Notes: generated from the sequence alone by a model not told the origin. Counted from the first letter of the stretch, positions 8,049-18,714 are shown. The stretch: 64,000 nucleotides of DNA from CAVXSP01 sp963764505 (GCA_963764505.1 CAVXSP010000001.1:496001-560000); one strand, 5' to 3'. Numbers and translations: made by a program.

Positions 8049-9661
8049 CGATGAGACGAATTGCCTGGGCTGTCGCAATTGGAGGATCGGCCGCGCTCGT
8101 CCTGACTGCTCATGCGCAGCGGGCCGGGGCGCCGGCCATGGCCGGCGCTGCAGCCTTGTACGACTGGTCGACGGACGGCGGCGACAACCAGCGTACCGGA
8201 TGGAACCGACGCGAGACGACGCTCACCAAGGACAATGTCAAGGGGCTGAAGCTGCGCTGGAAGGTCCAGACGGACAACGAGGTGCGGGCGCTGCACGCGC
8301 TCATGCCCGCGCTCGTGATCGGCCGCCTCGGCACGGCCACCGGGCCGAAACAGGTCGCGTTCGTCTCCGGCATTTCCGACAATCTCTACGCGATCGACGT
8401 CGAGGCCGGGTCGCTGCTCTGGAAGAAGCACTGGGACTATCCGGCGCCCGTCGAATCGAACGGCCGCGGCGATCGGCCGGTCGAGCGGAATCCAGCCGCG
8501 CTGGGCTTTCTCCGGCCAGGCGGCAGCAGTGACGTCCCTGTGATCGGGCCGCCGGACGGCCGCGGCCGGAGGCCCATCTACTTCGTGACCGGCGACGGCA
8601 TGCTGCACACGCTCGACGCGGCCACGGGCGACGACCTCGCGCCGCCGTTCAGGTTCCATACCGGCAAGGGCTGGGCGCTCAACCTCGTCAACGACACGAT
8701 CTACATGGCGAACACGTACGCGAACGCGTCGATCGCCGCCGTTCGGCTGGACGATCCACGGCACAAGGTCTACACGTTCAACGCGAACAGCGGCGGGGCG
8801 TGGGGGCGGCGCGGCGCGACCATCGACTCGTCCGGCGAGGTGTTCACGACCACGGGCGACGGCATCTACGATCCGGCGACGAATCGCTACGCCAACAGCA
8901 TCGTGGGCGTCAGGATCGTCGGGGACGAGCTGAAGATGGTCGACTACTACACGCCGGTCAACTGGGACTGGCTGCGCAAGCGCGACCTCGATCCGAACAA
9001 CACGCCGACGGTCTTCATGTACAAGGGACGGGAGCTCCTGGCGGCCTCCGGGAAGGAGTGCCGGATGTACCTGCTCGATACGCGATCGCTCGGCGGACCG
9101 GACCATCAGACGCCGCTGTACAAGACGCCGCTCTTCTGCAACGAGGAAGTGGACTTCCAGGACGCCGGCAGCTGGGGCGCGCTGTCGACCTGGGAGGACG
9201 CGGCGACGGCGACGCGCTACGTGCTGGCGCCGTTCTGGGGACCGGCGCACTCGCAGTTCAAGTTCCCGATTACCAACACGCCGCCGACCAGGGAGGGGGG
9301 CGTGGCGGCCTTCAAGGTCACCGATGCCGGCGGCTCGCCGAGACTCGACCCGGTCTGGGTCTCCCGCGACATGCGCCGGGGCGAGCCGGTCGTCATCGCC
9401 AACGGCCTCGTGTTCGGGTACGGAAGCGGCGAAGAGACCAAACAGGCGTGGCCCGATCTCGGGCTGCAGTTCGACTCGCGGGTTCGGGCGGACCGTTCCG
9501 GGCACGCGACCATTTACGTCCTGGACGCCCTCACGGGGCAGGAGCTCTGGTCGAGCGGCGACACGCTGACGTCGTTCAGCCATTTCTCGGGGATCACGGT
9601 GGCCAACGGCCAGGTGTATCTCGGCACGTACGACGGCGTCATCTGGTGCTTTGGGCTGTGA
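8045..9661 (+). CDS. Exported PQQ-binding-like beta-propeller protein, second of a pair
   Basis: A 538-residue protein with a Sec signal (IAWAVAIGGSAALVLTAHAQ) and quinoprotein-type propeller blades: WSTDGGDNQRTGWNR near the N-terminus, SGISDNLYAIDVEAGSLLW, YVLDALTGQELWSSGDT and a closing YLGTYDGVIWCFGL. It is paralogous to the preceding gene and coupled to it by an ATGA overlap. It probably acts in the periplasm as a sugar or alcohol dehydrogenase-like subunit. PQQ ligands cannot be assigned by eye. The DUF1080 gene follows 10 bases later with a GGGAGGG ribosome site. Confidence 0.8.
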   Translation: MTMRRIAWAVAIGGSAALVLTAHAQRAGAPAMAGAAALYDWSTDGGDNQRTGWNRRETTLTKDNVKGLKLRWKVQTDNEVRALHALMPALVIGRLGTATGPKQVAFVSGISDNLYAIDVEAGSLLWKKHWDYPAPVESNGRGDRPVERNPAALGFLRPGGSSDVPVIGPPDGRGRRPIYFVTGDGMLHTLDAATGDDLAPPFRFHTGKGWALNLVNDTIYMANTYANASIAAVRLDDPRHKVYTFNANSGGAWGRRGATIDSSGEVFTTTGDGIYDPATNRYANSIVGVRIVGDELKMVDYYTPVNWDWLRKRDLDPNNTPTVFMYKGRELLAASGKECRMYLLDTRSLGGPDHQTPLYKTPLFCNEEVDFQDAGSWGALSTWEDAATATRYVLAPFWGPAHSQFKFPITNTPPTREGGVAAFKVTDAGGSPRLDPVWVSRDMRRGEPVVIANGLVFGYGSGEETKQAWPDLGLQFDSRVRADRSGHATIYVLDALTGQELWSSGDTLTSFSHFSGITVANGQVYLGTYDGVIWCFGL

Positions 9662-9671
9662 GGGAGGGCAC

Positions 9672-10551
9672 ATGAGAGGCGGATTCCCGGCCCGGCTGTT
9701 CGCGTGCCTGCTGGCGGGGACGGTCGCGGGCGGCACGGTGACGGCCGTCGCGCGCCAGGGACGTCAGGCCGGCGGAGGGCGAGGCCGCGCGACGATCGCG
9801 TTCGACGACTTCACGGGCTTCGAGAAGATCTTCGACGGGTCGACGCTGAAGAACTGGGACGGCGACACGAACTTCTGGCGCGCAGAGGGCGGCAGCATCG
9901 TCGGCGAGACGACCGCGGAGAAGCCGCTCGGCGAGAACACGTTTCTCATCTATCGAGGCAGCGAGCCCGGGAATTTCGAGCTCAAGCTCGAGTTCCGGAT
10001 GAACTCGACGAACAGCGGCGTGCAGTACCGCAGCCGGCAGCTGACGGGCGCCGTGGGCAAGTGGGTGCTGTGCGGCTATCAGGCCGACATCGACTTCGCC
10101 AACCAGTTCACGGGGATGCTGTACCGAGGAGCGCGGCCGGCCGGGCTTTCTCGCGCCGCGCGGCACCGTGCAGTACGCGGGGCCCAATGAGATCAAGCAG
10201 GGGCAGTGCAGCAGCGGCCTGCCCGTGCCGCCCCGCGGCCAGGGCGCGGCGCAGCCGGGAGGGCGGCGTGGCGCGCCGTCGCCGGGCGGGGCGCCGCTGC
10301 GGGGCCAGATCGGCCAGCTCGAGGACGCGGACGCACTCAAGTCGATCATCAAGGTCAACGACTGGAACCAGTTCCACGTCATCGCGCGCGGCAACACGTT
10401 GATTCACATCCTGAACGGCCACGTCACCGCCATCTTCATCGACGACGATCAGGCGAACCGTTCGATGAAAGGGCTGGTCGGGCTCCAGCTCCACGTCGGG
10501 CCCCCGATGAAGGTCGAGTTCCGCAACGTCTACCTGAAGAATCTCGGGTGA
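9672..10551 (+). CDS. Exported DUF1080 family protein with an internal +1 frameshift
   Basis: Two frames together encode one DUF1080 protein of about 292 residues. Frame one (from the ATG at 9672) carries a signal peptide and FEKIFDGSTLKNWDGDTNFW through DIDFANQFTGMLY. The second frame carries FLAPRGTVQYAGPNEIKQG through the terminal VEFRNVYLKNLG. The join is at about 10124-10126, where CTGTACCGAGGAG has one extra C relative to the expected LYEERG reading. Both halves are well conserved, so this looks like a sequencing or assembly indel or a very recent mutation rather than old decay. Predicted role: periplasmic cleavage of 3-keto-glycosides made by the neighbouring oxidoreductases. Confidence 0.8.
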
Positions 10552-10554
10552 CCC

Positions 10555-11772
10555 GTGAGGTTCGCACGCCACGAGATTCAGTCGGCATTGGACGCGCACG
10601 GCGGCATTCTCAGACTCGAGCCGTGCTGGGTGCCGCGGTCGTTCATGATTCCCGGACGGAGGCTCAAGCTCCATCCCGACGACCTCTACGCATGTGGAGC
10701 CGGCCGCGGCGGCATCAACGAGCGCTGGTTCTCGTCCACGACCAATGCGGACAACGGACCGGGCACGCCGCCAGACGAGGGGCTCAGCAACATCCGGCTG
10801 GATGACGGTTCGCGCCTGCTGTTGAAGCACGCGGTCGACCGGGCCGGCGACCTGCTGCTCGGCGCGTCCGTGATGGAACGTGAGAACGGCTGGAACCTGC
10901 TCTGCAAGTTCTTCGACAACATGGGGCCGATTCCCCACCACATGCACCAGAGCGAGGCGCAGGCCGCCCTGCTCGGCCGGCGGGGCAAGCCGGAGGCGTA
11001 CCACTTTCCGCCGCAGTACAACGAGACCCAGAACGGCTTTCCGTTCACGTTCATGGGGCTCACGCCGGGCACGACGAAGGCGCAGGTGCGCGCCTGTCTC
11101 GAGAACTGGGACCGGGGCGACAACGGCATCACGTTCCTCTCGCAGGCCTTCCGCCTGGAACCAGGGACGGGATGGCAGATCGATCCGCGCATCCTGCACG
11201 CCCCCGGCTCGCTCGTGACCTACGAGCCGCAGGTCAACAGCGACGTCTTCGCGATGTTCCAGTCCGAAGTCGAGGGCCGGATCGTGCCGTGGGATCTCAT
11301 GGTGAAGGACGTGCTGCCGGAGTACCGCCGCGATCTCGACTACCTGGTGGATCTCCTCGACTGGAACGCCAACGTGAATCCGAACTTCGCCGAGGATCAC
11401 CGCGTGATGCCGCGCCCGGTCCGGCCGCTGGCCGAGACCGAGCCGATGGGCCATCGGGAGCTGTGGGTCGCCTACGGTACTCCCTGGTACTCGGCCAAGG
11501 AGCTGACCGTGCTGCCGAGGCGAACGGTCACGATGACCGATGCCGCCGCCTACGGGCTGATCGTCACGCAGGGCTACGGAACGCTCGGTCCTCACCGCAT
11601 CTGCTCGCCGACGATGATTCGGTACGGTCAGATGACGGAGGACGAGCTGTTCGTCAGTGCCCCGGCCGCCGCATCCGGTGTGCGGATCGAGAACCTCAGT
11701 TCGTCCGATCCTCTCGTCATCCTCAAGCACTTCGGTCCCGGAAACCCGGACAGCCCCGAGTGGCACAGGTGA
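10555..11772 (+). CDS. Cupin-fold protein (class I mannose-6-phosphate isomerase-like)
   Basis: A 405-residue cytosolic-type protein starting at GTG 10555, three bases after the preceding stop. A cupin metal site is visible in NMGPIPHHMHQSEAQAALLG (His-His-x-His followed by Glu), near residues 120-140. PQYNETQNGFPFTFMGL and a second beta-rich half (LWVAYGTPWYSAKEL, GYGTLGPHRICSPTMI) suggest a bicupin. It is therefore probably a metal-dependent isomerase or sugar-binding cupin. Its place between DUF1080, TIM-barrel and Gfo/Idh genes supports a role in rearranging an oxidised sugar. Exact reaction unknown. Confidence 0.65.
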   Translation: MRFARHEIQSALDAHGGILRLEPCWVPRSFMIPGRRLKLHPDDLYACGAGRGGINERWFSSTTNADNGPGTPPDEGLSNIRLDDGSRLLLKHAVDRAGDLLLGASVMERENGWNLLCKFFDNMGPIPHHMHQSEAQAALLGRRGKPEAYHFPPQYNETQNGFPFTFMGLTPGTTKAQVRACLENWDRGDNGITFLSQAFRLEPGTGWQIDPRILHAPGSLVTYEPQVNSDVFAMFQSEVEGRIVPWDLMVKDVLPEYRRDLDYLVDLLDWNANVNPNFAEDHRVMPRPVRPLAETEPMGHRELWVAYGTPWYSAKELTVLPRRTVTMTDAAAYGLIVTQGYGTLGPHRICSPTMIRYGQMTEDELFVSAPAAASGVRIENLSSSDPLVILKHFGPGNPDSPEWHR

Positions 11773-11794
11773 ATTCACGCGTTCACGATTCACA

Positions 11795-12835
11795 ATGCAC
11801 AATTTCCCCAGACTCCATAACGCGATGTGGCCGGGCCTGGTGGGCAAGGGCAGTCCCGGCGCCGAGCCGGCGATCGACCTCGAAACCATGCTGGACCTGA
11901 CGGCGTCCGCCGTCGTCGACGGCCAGCGTTTCGACGGCGTGGACCTGTTCTTGTGCGATCCGCACACCAGCATCGACGCGACCGGAGACGAGCTGAAGCG
12001 TCTGGCGGACAAGCTGCGGGCGCGGGGCTTCCTGGCCGGCTCGCTGGTCGCGCCCGTCTGGCCGCCCACCGGCGGCGGCTCGGCCATGGGCAGCGAGGAG
12101 GACCGGCGCAGGTTCCTGACCGCCGTGCGGAAGGCGTGCGAGATCGGCGGCAAGCTGCGGGACCTCGGCGTGAGGAAGCACGGGCTGGTTCGCATCGACT
12201 CGGCCTCGAGCGTCGAGGACTGGCTTCGCGATCCGGCGGCGAACCAGAAGCGGATCGCCGACACCTTTCGCGAAGCGTGCGACATCGCCGAGGGACACGG
12301 CGAGCGCCTCGCGGCGGAAGGCGAGATCTGCTGGGGTGGCATGCACAGCTGGCGAAAGAACGTCGAGCTGTTGGAGCGGGTGGGCCGGCCGGAGACGCTC
12401 GGGTTCCAGGCCGACATGGCGCACACGCTCCTCTTCACGATGGGCTACAACGCGCCCGAAGACCGGATCCTGCCGGACGAGTACGACTGGCAGGATCGCG
12501 GCATCCTCGATGAGGCGCTGAGGACGATGACGCACGCGCTGCGCCCGTGGACGACGGATTTCCACGTCGCGCAGAACGACGGCACCGTGAAGGGCTCGGG
12601 CACGCACGACAAGACCGGACGCCACTGCCCGCCGACGGACCCGAATGGCAAGCTGGACATCGTTCGGCACGCGGGCTTCTGGCTTCGCGACGAGCAGGGG
12701 ACGCTGACGAAGCGGTTCGCGCACATCTGCTGGGACGGCTGCATGTTTCCGAACGCGATGATGATGCGTCCGGAGACCTGGCGCGACGTGCTCGGCACGA
12801 TGCTCGCGGTCCGGAACGCGCACGGGTGGGACTGA
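11795..12835 (+). CDS. TIM-barrel sugar isomerase/epimerase-like protein
   Basis: A 346-residue protein of the xylose-isomerase-like TIM-barrel superfamily. Metal-ligand candidates occur in the expected order: a Glu in AAEGEICWGGMHSW, Asp-His in LGFQADMAHTLLF, a His in TTDFHVAQND, and late acidic residues. Members act as sugar epimerases or isomerases or as 3-keto-glycoside lyases. There is no signal peptide, so it is cytosolic. The ATG at 11795 gives the natural N-terminus HNFPRLHNAMWPGLVGKG; ATG 11825 is an alternative. The following gene is 56 bases downstream, across a heptanucleotide repeat. Confidence 0.75.
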   Translation: MHNFPRLHNAMWPGLVGKGSPGAEPAIDLETMLDLTASAVVDGQRFDGVDLFLCDPHTSIDATGDELKRLADKLRARGFLAGSLVAPVWPPTGGGSAMGSEEDRRRFLTAVRKACEIGGKLRDLGVRKHGLVRIDSASSVEDWLRDPAANQKRIADTFREACDIAEGHGERLAAEGEICWGGMHSWRKNVELLERVGRPETLGFQADMAHTLLFTMGYNAPEDRILPDEYDWQDRGILDEALRTMTHALRPWTTDFHVAQNDGTVKGSGTHDKTGRHCPPTDPNGKLDIVRHAGFWLRDEQGTLTKRFAHICWDGCMFPNAMMMRPETWRDVLGTMLAVRNAHGWD

Positions 12836-12836
12836 C

Positions 12837-12870
12837 GAAGCCAGAAGCCAGAAGCCAGAAGCCAGAAGCC
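12837..12870. repeat. Heptanucleotide tandem repeat (CCAGAAG)n
   Basis: Four perfect copies of CCAGAAG run from 12841 to 12868, preceded by a partial copy. They fill most of the 56-base gap between the TIM-barrel and Gfo/Idh genes. The period of 7 matches the arrays at 34214, 35117 and 35689. Confidence 0.9.
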
Positions 12871-12891
12871 GGGACGACGCCAGCGAGACTC

Positions 12892-14037
<1,146 letters not shown>

Positions 14038-14051
14038 CCGTTCGCGGGCGT

Positions 14052-15671
14052 TCAGGACAGCTTCCAGCCCTCGCGGTACTGCCGGGTCAGGAACTGGTTC
14101 GCCGGCGCGTCGTTGGTGACCTTCATGTTGGCGCCGTCGTAGTGCAGTTTCGTGCCTGCGCGCAGCGCCGCCACGCCGAGCAGCATGATTTCCGTCAGAT
14201 GCGACGCGTAGGAAAGGGGGCACGAGATCTGGTCGGTGCCCCGGATCGTATTGACCCAGTTCATCTCGTGGTTCTGATGCGGCACGCGCGGCAGCTTCTC
14301 CGGCGGCGCGCCGAAGGAGTTGTGCAGATCGAAGGGCAGCAGCCGCGGGTTCTCGCCGTACGTGTCCTGCAGCATCTTGCCCTTCGTCCCGATGTAGAGC
14401 ACGCCTCCGCCGGGATTCAGCTTCAGTTCGCCCATCTCCTCGGGCCGCTCGGGCATGAAACCGCCGTCGTACCAGACCATCTTCACCGGCGGCATGCCCT
14501 CGCGGGCGGCGAACTCGTAGTAGGTCGTCGTCGCGTGCGGATAGGAGACCTTGTTGAACGGCGTCGAGATCGTCTCGATGGTGGATGGATCCCCGAGCTT
14601 CAGGCCCCACACGGGATGGTCGATCAGGTGCGCGCCCATGTCCCCCAGCGCGCCCTGGCCCCAATCGACCCAGCCGCGCCAGTTGAACGGGTGGTAGATC
14701 GGATGGTACGCCACGTCCGGCGCGACGCCCAGGAACAGGTTCCAGTCGAGCGTCTTCGGGACCGGGTAGTTCGCGTACATCGCCGCCGCGAGCCGCTTCT
14801 CGATCGAGTCGTTGTTCCAGCGCAGCGTCGACGGGTCGACGTTGTACGGGCTCGGCCGCGGCACGCCCTGCGGCCAGTAGCCGAGCGGGCGGTTGGTCCA
14901 GACGTGCACCTCGCGGATGTCGCCGAGGACGCCGGCCTGCAGGTACTCCTGGCCGCGGCGCGCTTCGTCGTTGGAGTGGCCCTGGTTGCCCATCTGGCTC
15001 ACGACCTTCGTCTCGGCCGCCTTCTTCGCCAGGTGACGGGCCTCGTGCACCGACCAGCACAGCGGCTTCTGAATGTAGACGTGCTTGCCGACGTCCATCG
15101 CGGCCGAGCCGATCACGGCGTGCATGTGGTCCGGGGTGGCGACGATGACGCCGTCGATATCCTTCTGTTTGTCGAGCATCTCGCGGTAATCGCGATACCG
15201 CTTGAGCTTCGGAAGCTGCTGATCGAGAAAACGCTGACGGCGCACGGCCAGCGCGTCCTCCGACCACTTCGTGTCGGCCGCCTGCTGCGCCTTCGACGGT
15301 CCGAAGTCCTTCCACGGCGATTCCGCCTCGGCGTCGCCGGGTCCGCCGCGTCCGCCGCGTCCCGCGCCGCCGGCGCGGCCTCCGCCGGCGGGGGCGGCCG
15401 CCGCATTCTTCCAGCTCTGGAGCTTCGCGTCGAGCAGCGCGTCGTCTACGTCGCAGATCGCGACGATGTTCTGGCTGAAGACCGCCTGCGCGTTGGACGC
15501 GCCCTGGCCATTGATGCCGACGATTGCGACATTGACGAGGTCGCTGGGCGCCGTGACGCCGCGGCCGAGCACGTGCCTGGGCACGATCGTGAGCCCGGCG
15601 CCAGCCAGCGTGATGGTGTTCACGAAGTCCCGTCTGGACATGCCTGAAGCCGCATCGTCGCGCTTGCTCAT
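14052..15671 (-). CDS. Tat-exported Gfo/Idh/MocA family oxidoreductase
   Basis: A 539-residue protein with a twin-arginine signal (MSRRDFVNTITLAGAGLTIV) followed by a Gfo/Idh/MocA Rossmann domain (NVAIVGINGQGASNAQAV). A Gly/Ala/Arg-rich insertion lies at about residues 85-110. GVIVATPDHMHAVIGSAAMD and YIQKPLCWSVHEARHLAKK carry the family H and KP motifs. Family members with this signal have tightly bound NAD(P) and work in the periplasm. An AGGAGG ribosome site 6-11 bases upstream fixes the ATG at 15671; the frame continues upstream without similarity. It probably supplies periplasmic 3-keto sugars for the DUF1080 proteins. Confidence 0.85.
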   Translation of the reverse strand: MSKRDDAASGMSRRDFVNTITLAGAGLTIVPRHVLGRGVTAPSDLVNVAIVGINGQGASNAQAVFSQNIVAICDVDDALLDAKLQSWKNAAAAPAGGGRAGGAGRGGRGGPGDAEAESPWKDFGPSKAQQAADTKWSEDALAVRRQRFLDQQLPKLKRYRDYREMLDKQKDIDGVIVATPDHMHAVIGSAAMDVGKHVYIQKPLCWSVHEARHLAKKAAETKVVSQMGNQGHSNDEARRGQEYLQAGVLGDIREVHVWTNRPLGYWPQGVPRPSPYNVDPSTLRWNNDSIEKRLAAAMYANYPVPKTLDWNLFLGVAPDVAYHPIYHPFNWRGWVDWGQGALGDMGAHLIDHPVWGLKLGDPSTIETISTPFNKVSYPHATTTYYEFAAREGMPPVKMVWYDGGFMPERPEEMGELKLNPGGGVLYIGTKGKMLQDTYGENPRLLPFDLHNSFGAPPEKLPRVPHQNHEMNWVNTIRGTDQISCPLSYASHLTEIMLLGVAALRAGTKLHYDGANMKVTNDAPANQFLTRQYREGWKLS

Positions 15672-15810
15672 GACCGCCTCCTGTCTGCGTTTGGGCCACC
15701 ATGGCACGGTGCGGGCGGAGGCGTCAAGCGTCGGCTCGCCTGGTCGTCCTCGGCGCGGCGCCTGCCGCGCGGCCTCCAGAATCCGCACGCTGGATTAGAC
15801 TGGCTTCCCC

Positions 15811-16464
15811 ATGAAGAGCCATGCCGTGCTCGTGACCGTCCGGGATCAGCCGGGAATGCTGTTCCGGCTGTCGAAGGTGATTGCCGATCACCAGATCAAC
15901 ATCACGCACGTCGACCTGCACGGGGCCGGGGGGCTGTCGGAGATCTACTTCGAGCTCGATGTGGGCGACGCCGAATTGAGCCGTCTGCTCCAGGACCTGC
16001 GCGAAGTCGCAGGCGTCGAGCGCGCGCAGGAGACGCCGTCGTTCGCCCGGGTCTATGGCAAGCGCGTGATCGTGATGGGGGGCGGGGCTCAGGTCGGGCA
16101 GGTGGCCCTCGGCGCCATCGCCGAGGCGGACCGGCACAACATCCGGGGCGAGCACATCTCCGTCGATACGATCCCGCTCGTCGGCGAACAGGCGCTGGCG
16201 GCGGCCGTCCGCGCCGTCGTCCGGCTGCCGCGCGTGAAGCTGCTGGTGCTGGCCGGCGCCCTGATGGGCGGGGACATCGCGGACGCGGTCGAAGAGGTCC
16301 GCCGCAACGGCCTGTTCGTGATCTCCCTCAACATGGCCGGCACCGTCCCGGACGCCGCCGATCTCGTCGTCACCGATCCGGTCCAGGCCGGGGTCATGGC
16401 CGTGATGGCCGTCGCCGATACGGCGAAATTCGATTTGATGCGGCAGCGAAAGCGGCGGTACTGA
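15811..16464 (+). CDS. ACT domain / DUF5612 protein
   Basis: This 217-residue protein has an N-terminal ACT domain (residues about 4-75: VLVTVRDQPGMLFRLSKVIA, then INITHVDLHG) and a second domain of the DUF5612 type with VIVMGGGAQVGQVALGAIAEAD and VKLLVLAGALMGGDIADAVEEV. ACT domains bind small effectors, usually amino acids. The second domain has a glycine-rich loop recalling nucleotide binding, but no catalytic function is established. It stands alone between a convergent and a co-directional gene, so context gives no pathway. Confidence 0.8.
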   Translation: MKSHAVLVTVRDQPGMLFRLSKVIADHQINITHVDLHGAGGLSEIYFELDVGDAELSRLLQDLREVAGVERAQETPSFARVYGKRVIVMGGGAQVGQVALGAIAEADRHNIRGEHISVDTIPLVGEQALAAAVRAVVRLPRVKLLVLAGALMGGDIADAVEEVRRNGLFVISLNMAGTVPDAADLVVTDPVQAGVMAVMAVADTAKFDLMRQRKRRY

Positions 16465-16563
16465 CGACCGTCCGATCCGGCCGCCGCTCGATCATGACCG
16501 GCTCCTTCATCGTGGAGGCGGCATGGAAGCGGACGGTTGCACGCTGGCCTAAAATACTCCCCC

Positions 16564-17538
16564 ATGAAGCGTCTGTACGCGCAATTGTGCCGCTTCGATG
16601 CCGACGACTGGCGGCGCGCCGTCGAGCGCCTGGCCCCGGCGATCAACGAGATCGACCGCGACGCGACCCGGATCTGGTTTGCGTTCTGGCCCCTCGAGCT
16701 CTTTCTCGCCCTGGCCGCCGCGGACGACCCGGCCGGCCTGGCCCGGAAGCTCGGCCTGATGGGGCGCTGGCGGCTGGCGGATCAGATCGACGAGTCGCAC
16801 CGGTTCCTGTACGCGCATCGGTACTGGCCCCAGGTCAGGAACGCGATCGCGTCCGATCGGGACTGGCCGGGCGAGCTGGCCGAGGCCGTCGAGGCGGTGG
16901 CCGATGCCGCCGCGCGGACGGCCCGGCTCGACCCCGACATGCTGATGGGACTGAGCGCCGTCGGGCTGATGACGCTGCGCCAGGCGGGCGTCGAGGCGTT
17001 CGCCTCCGCCCGCGGCGAGGTGCATCTGACGGATGCCGCGCGCCGCGCGTCCCCCCATCAGGTGCTCCGGCGCCGGGCGCGGGACGATTGGCAGGGCCCG
17101 CTGGGTTTTCTGCGCGGATCGAGGAAGCAGTGGACCGTCACCTTCGACGAGAACGACCCCACCGCCAGGTTCTCCCTCATCCATGGACAGGAGATCGCGA
17201 CGGCTGCGCAGAGCGATCAGCGCGAGTACCGGTCGCGGGATCCGCGGTGCACGCCCGGCGAGGGACCGATTCCCGTCGAGTGCCGCGCGGCCTCGTGCGG
17301 GACCTGCTGGATCGGCGTCATCGCGGGCGCGGAGAAGCTCTCCCCTGTCGTCGAGCGCGACGAGCGCCGGCGCATGCGGGTGTTCGGCTACCAGGCAGAC
17401 GATGAACCACGACCGCTCGTCCGGCTGGCCTGCCAGGCGCGCGCGTTTGGCGCCGTCTCGATCGTGATTCCGCCGTGGAACGGGATGCTGGGAGGGCTGC
17501 TGAGGAGGCGCTCGCCGGGCGACGAGCCGCCACGCTGA
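16564..17538 (+). CDS. 2Fe-2S ferredoxin-domain protein with long N-terminal region
   Basis: A 324-residue cytosolic protein. The C-terminal third is a plant-type ferredoxin domain: IPVECRAASCGTCWIGVI holds three of the four cluster cysteines (C-x4-5-C-x2-C), and the fourth is in VRLACQARAFG. The first about 200 residues are helical (ADDWRRAVERLAPAINEID, DPDMLMGLSAVGLMTLRQAG) and not recognised. The LSPVVERDERRRM segment matches ferredoxins of the group that includes succinate dehydrogenase-like and acidobacterial proteins. It is probably an electron carrier with a dedicated partner; which one is unclear. It converges on the gene ending at 17545. Confidence 0.75.
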   Translation: MKRLYAQLCRFDADDWRRAVERLAPAINEIDRDATRIWFAFWPLELFLALAAADDPAGLARKLGLMGRWRLADQIDESHRFLYAHRYWPQVRNAIASDRDWPGELAEAVEAVADAAARTARLDPDMLMGLSAVGLMTLRQAGVEAFASARGEVHLTDAARRASPHQVLRRRARDDWQGPLGFLRGSRKQWTVTFDENDPTARFSLIHGQEIATAAQSDQREYRSRDPRCTPGEGPIPVECRAASCGTCWIGVIAGAEKLSPVVERDERRRMRVFGYQADDEPRPLVRLACQARAFGAVSIVIPPWNGMLGGLLRRRSPGDEPPR

Positions 17539-17544
17539 CGCGCT

Positions 17545-18126
17545 CTACTGGCTCTCGCCGTTCAGCGCCGACAGCTCTCGGTCGATCCGTTGCCGGATCT
17601 CCTGGACCTCGCGCTCGTCGCGCGCGCCGCGCAGTTGCTGGACGGCCTTCTTGATGAGGAGCTGTCCGGCCGCGTTCATCAGCGCCGCCTGGAACATCGC
17701 AAACGACGAACTGCTGGTGGCGCCGAACAGCTCGTTCAGCTCGCGCGGCGTCACCATGTTCAGGAACTCCTGGTGGGTCATGGCCGCGCCGCCGCGCGTC
17801 GGTCCGTGCAGCAGATCGTAGTCGCCGACGAAGTCGGAGAACTTCGGCTGCTTGCCGAACACCAGAACGTAGAACCGGAGCTGCTGCTCGTCGAGCTTGA
17901 GCGTCGGTCGCCGTTCGGCCTGCTGCTGGACGTGATCGAGGTCGACGGGGAGCGGCGGGGACCCTTGGGATGGCGCTTGACCGTCCGGGGCGGCCGGCCG
18001 GGCGTTCTCCTGATCGGCGGACGGGGTGCGGGCGGGGGCCGCAGCCTGCGCCAGGACCGCGTGCGGCCCTCCGGCAAGGAGGCCGGCGAGGACGAAACGA
18101 ACGGTCGCGGTCAGCCAGGGCTGCAT
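17545..18126 (-). CDS. Exported hypothetical protein
   Basis: A 193-residue protein with a Sec signal (WLTATVRFVLAGLLAGGPHA then VLAQ), a Pro/Ala/Gln-rich spacer, and a helical C-terminal half (HQEFLNMVTPRELNELFG, KAVQQLRGARDEREVQEIRQ). No family was recognised. The ATG at 18126 places the signal at the N-terminus; the open frame also has an ATG at 18183, which would bury it. The next gene upstream on the same strand is 63 bases away, so the two may be cotranscribed. Confidence 0.6.
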   Translation of the reverse strand: MQPWLTATVRFVLAGLLAGGPHAVLAQAAAPARTPSADQENARPAAPDGQAPSQGSPPLPVDLDHVQQQAERRPTLKLDEQQLRFYVLVFGKQPKFSDFVGDYDLLHGPTRGGAAMTHQEFLNMVTPRELNELFGATSSSSFAMFQAALMNAAGQLLIKKAVQQLRGARDEREVQEIRQRIDRELSALNGESQ

Positions 18127-18189
18127 GACGAGAGTTGGACGTTGCCGGTCCGCTCCTAGACGGTCAAGCAAGGAGGGTGCCACGGCTGC

Positions 18190-18678
18190 CTACGCCACGT
18201 CGGGCAGGAGCTGATCGAGCGCTGCCCAGGTGTCCGCGTCGAGCGCCACGAGCGTCCGGAGGTACAGCGACACGGCATCCTCTGGAAACGAGGCTTTGAG
18301 CTTCTCGACCGCCTCGGTGAGCCGGGCGGAGTCCGGCGACGGGATCTCGTCGGCGGAAATCAGGCCGTTCTCGTGCGCGATCCCGAGCGCGTCGAGGAAG
18401 GCGCCCATCAGCGGCCGCTCCGCCTCGAAGTGATAGGCGATGAGGGCGCGGCTCGCGAGGGCATCCGAGACGTCGCCGACCTGCGTCAGGAAGCGGGCTC
18501 GCCGCTCGATTGGCAGGGCCGTCACGCTCTTGACGCGGAAGTTCAGCCGACGGGCGAGGAGGACGGCGGCTTCGGCCTGCTGGTCCCGGCCCTGTTCGTC
18601 GCGCCAGAAGGCGGCGGCCGCCATCAGGCGCTTGTCGGGCGGCATCTCCTTCCAAAGGCGCGACGGGCTCATGGGCAT
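18190..18678 (-). CDS. Hypothetical helical protein
   Basis: A 162-residue soluble protein, almost entirely helical (SPSRLWKEMPPDKRLMAAAA, FWRDEQGRDQQAEAAVLLAR), with no signal or membrane segment. No domain recognised. The opening SPSRLWKEMP-xxKRLxAAxAFW pattern is distinctive and could be used as a family signature. It sits upstream of the exported protein ending at 17545, on the same strand, and is divergent from the MFS gene at 18715 with only 36 bases between starts. Confidence 0.6.
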   Translation of the reverse strand: MPMSPSRLWKEMPPDKRLMAAAAFWRDEQGRDQQAEAAVLLARRLNFRVKSVTALPIERRARFLTQVGDVSDALASRALIAYHFEAERPLMGAFLDALGIAHENGLISADEIPSPDSARLTEAVEKLKASFPEDAVSLYLRTLVALDADTWAALDQLLPDVA

Positions 18679-18714
18679 GAACAGATTCTACAGGGCTTCT
18701 ATACTCACAGACTC

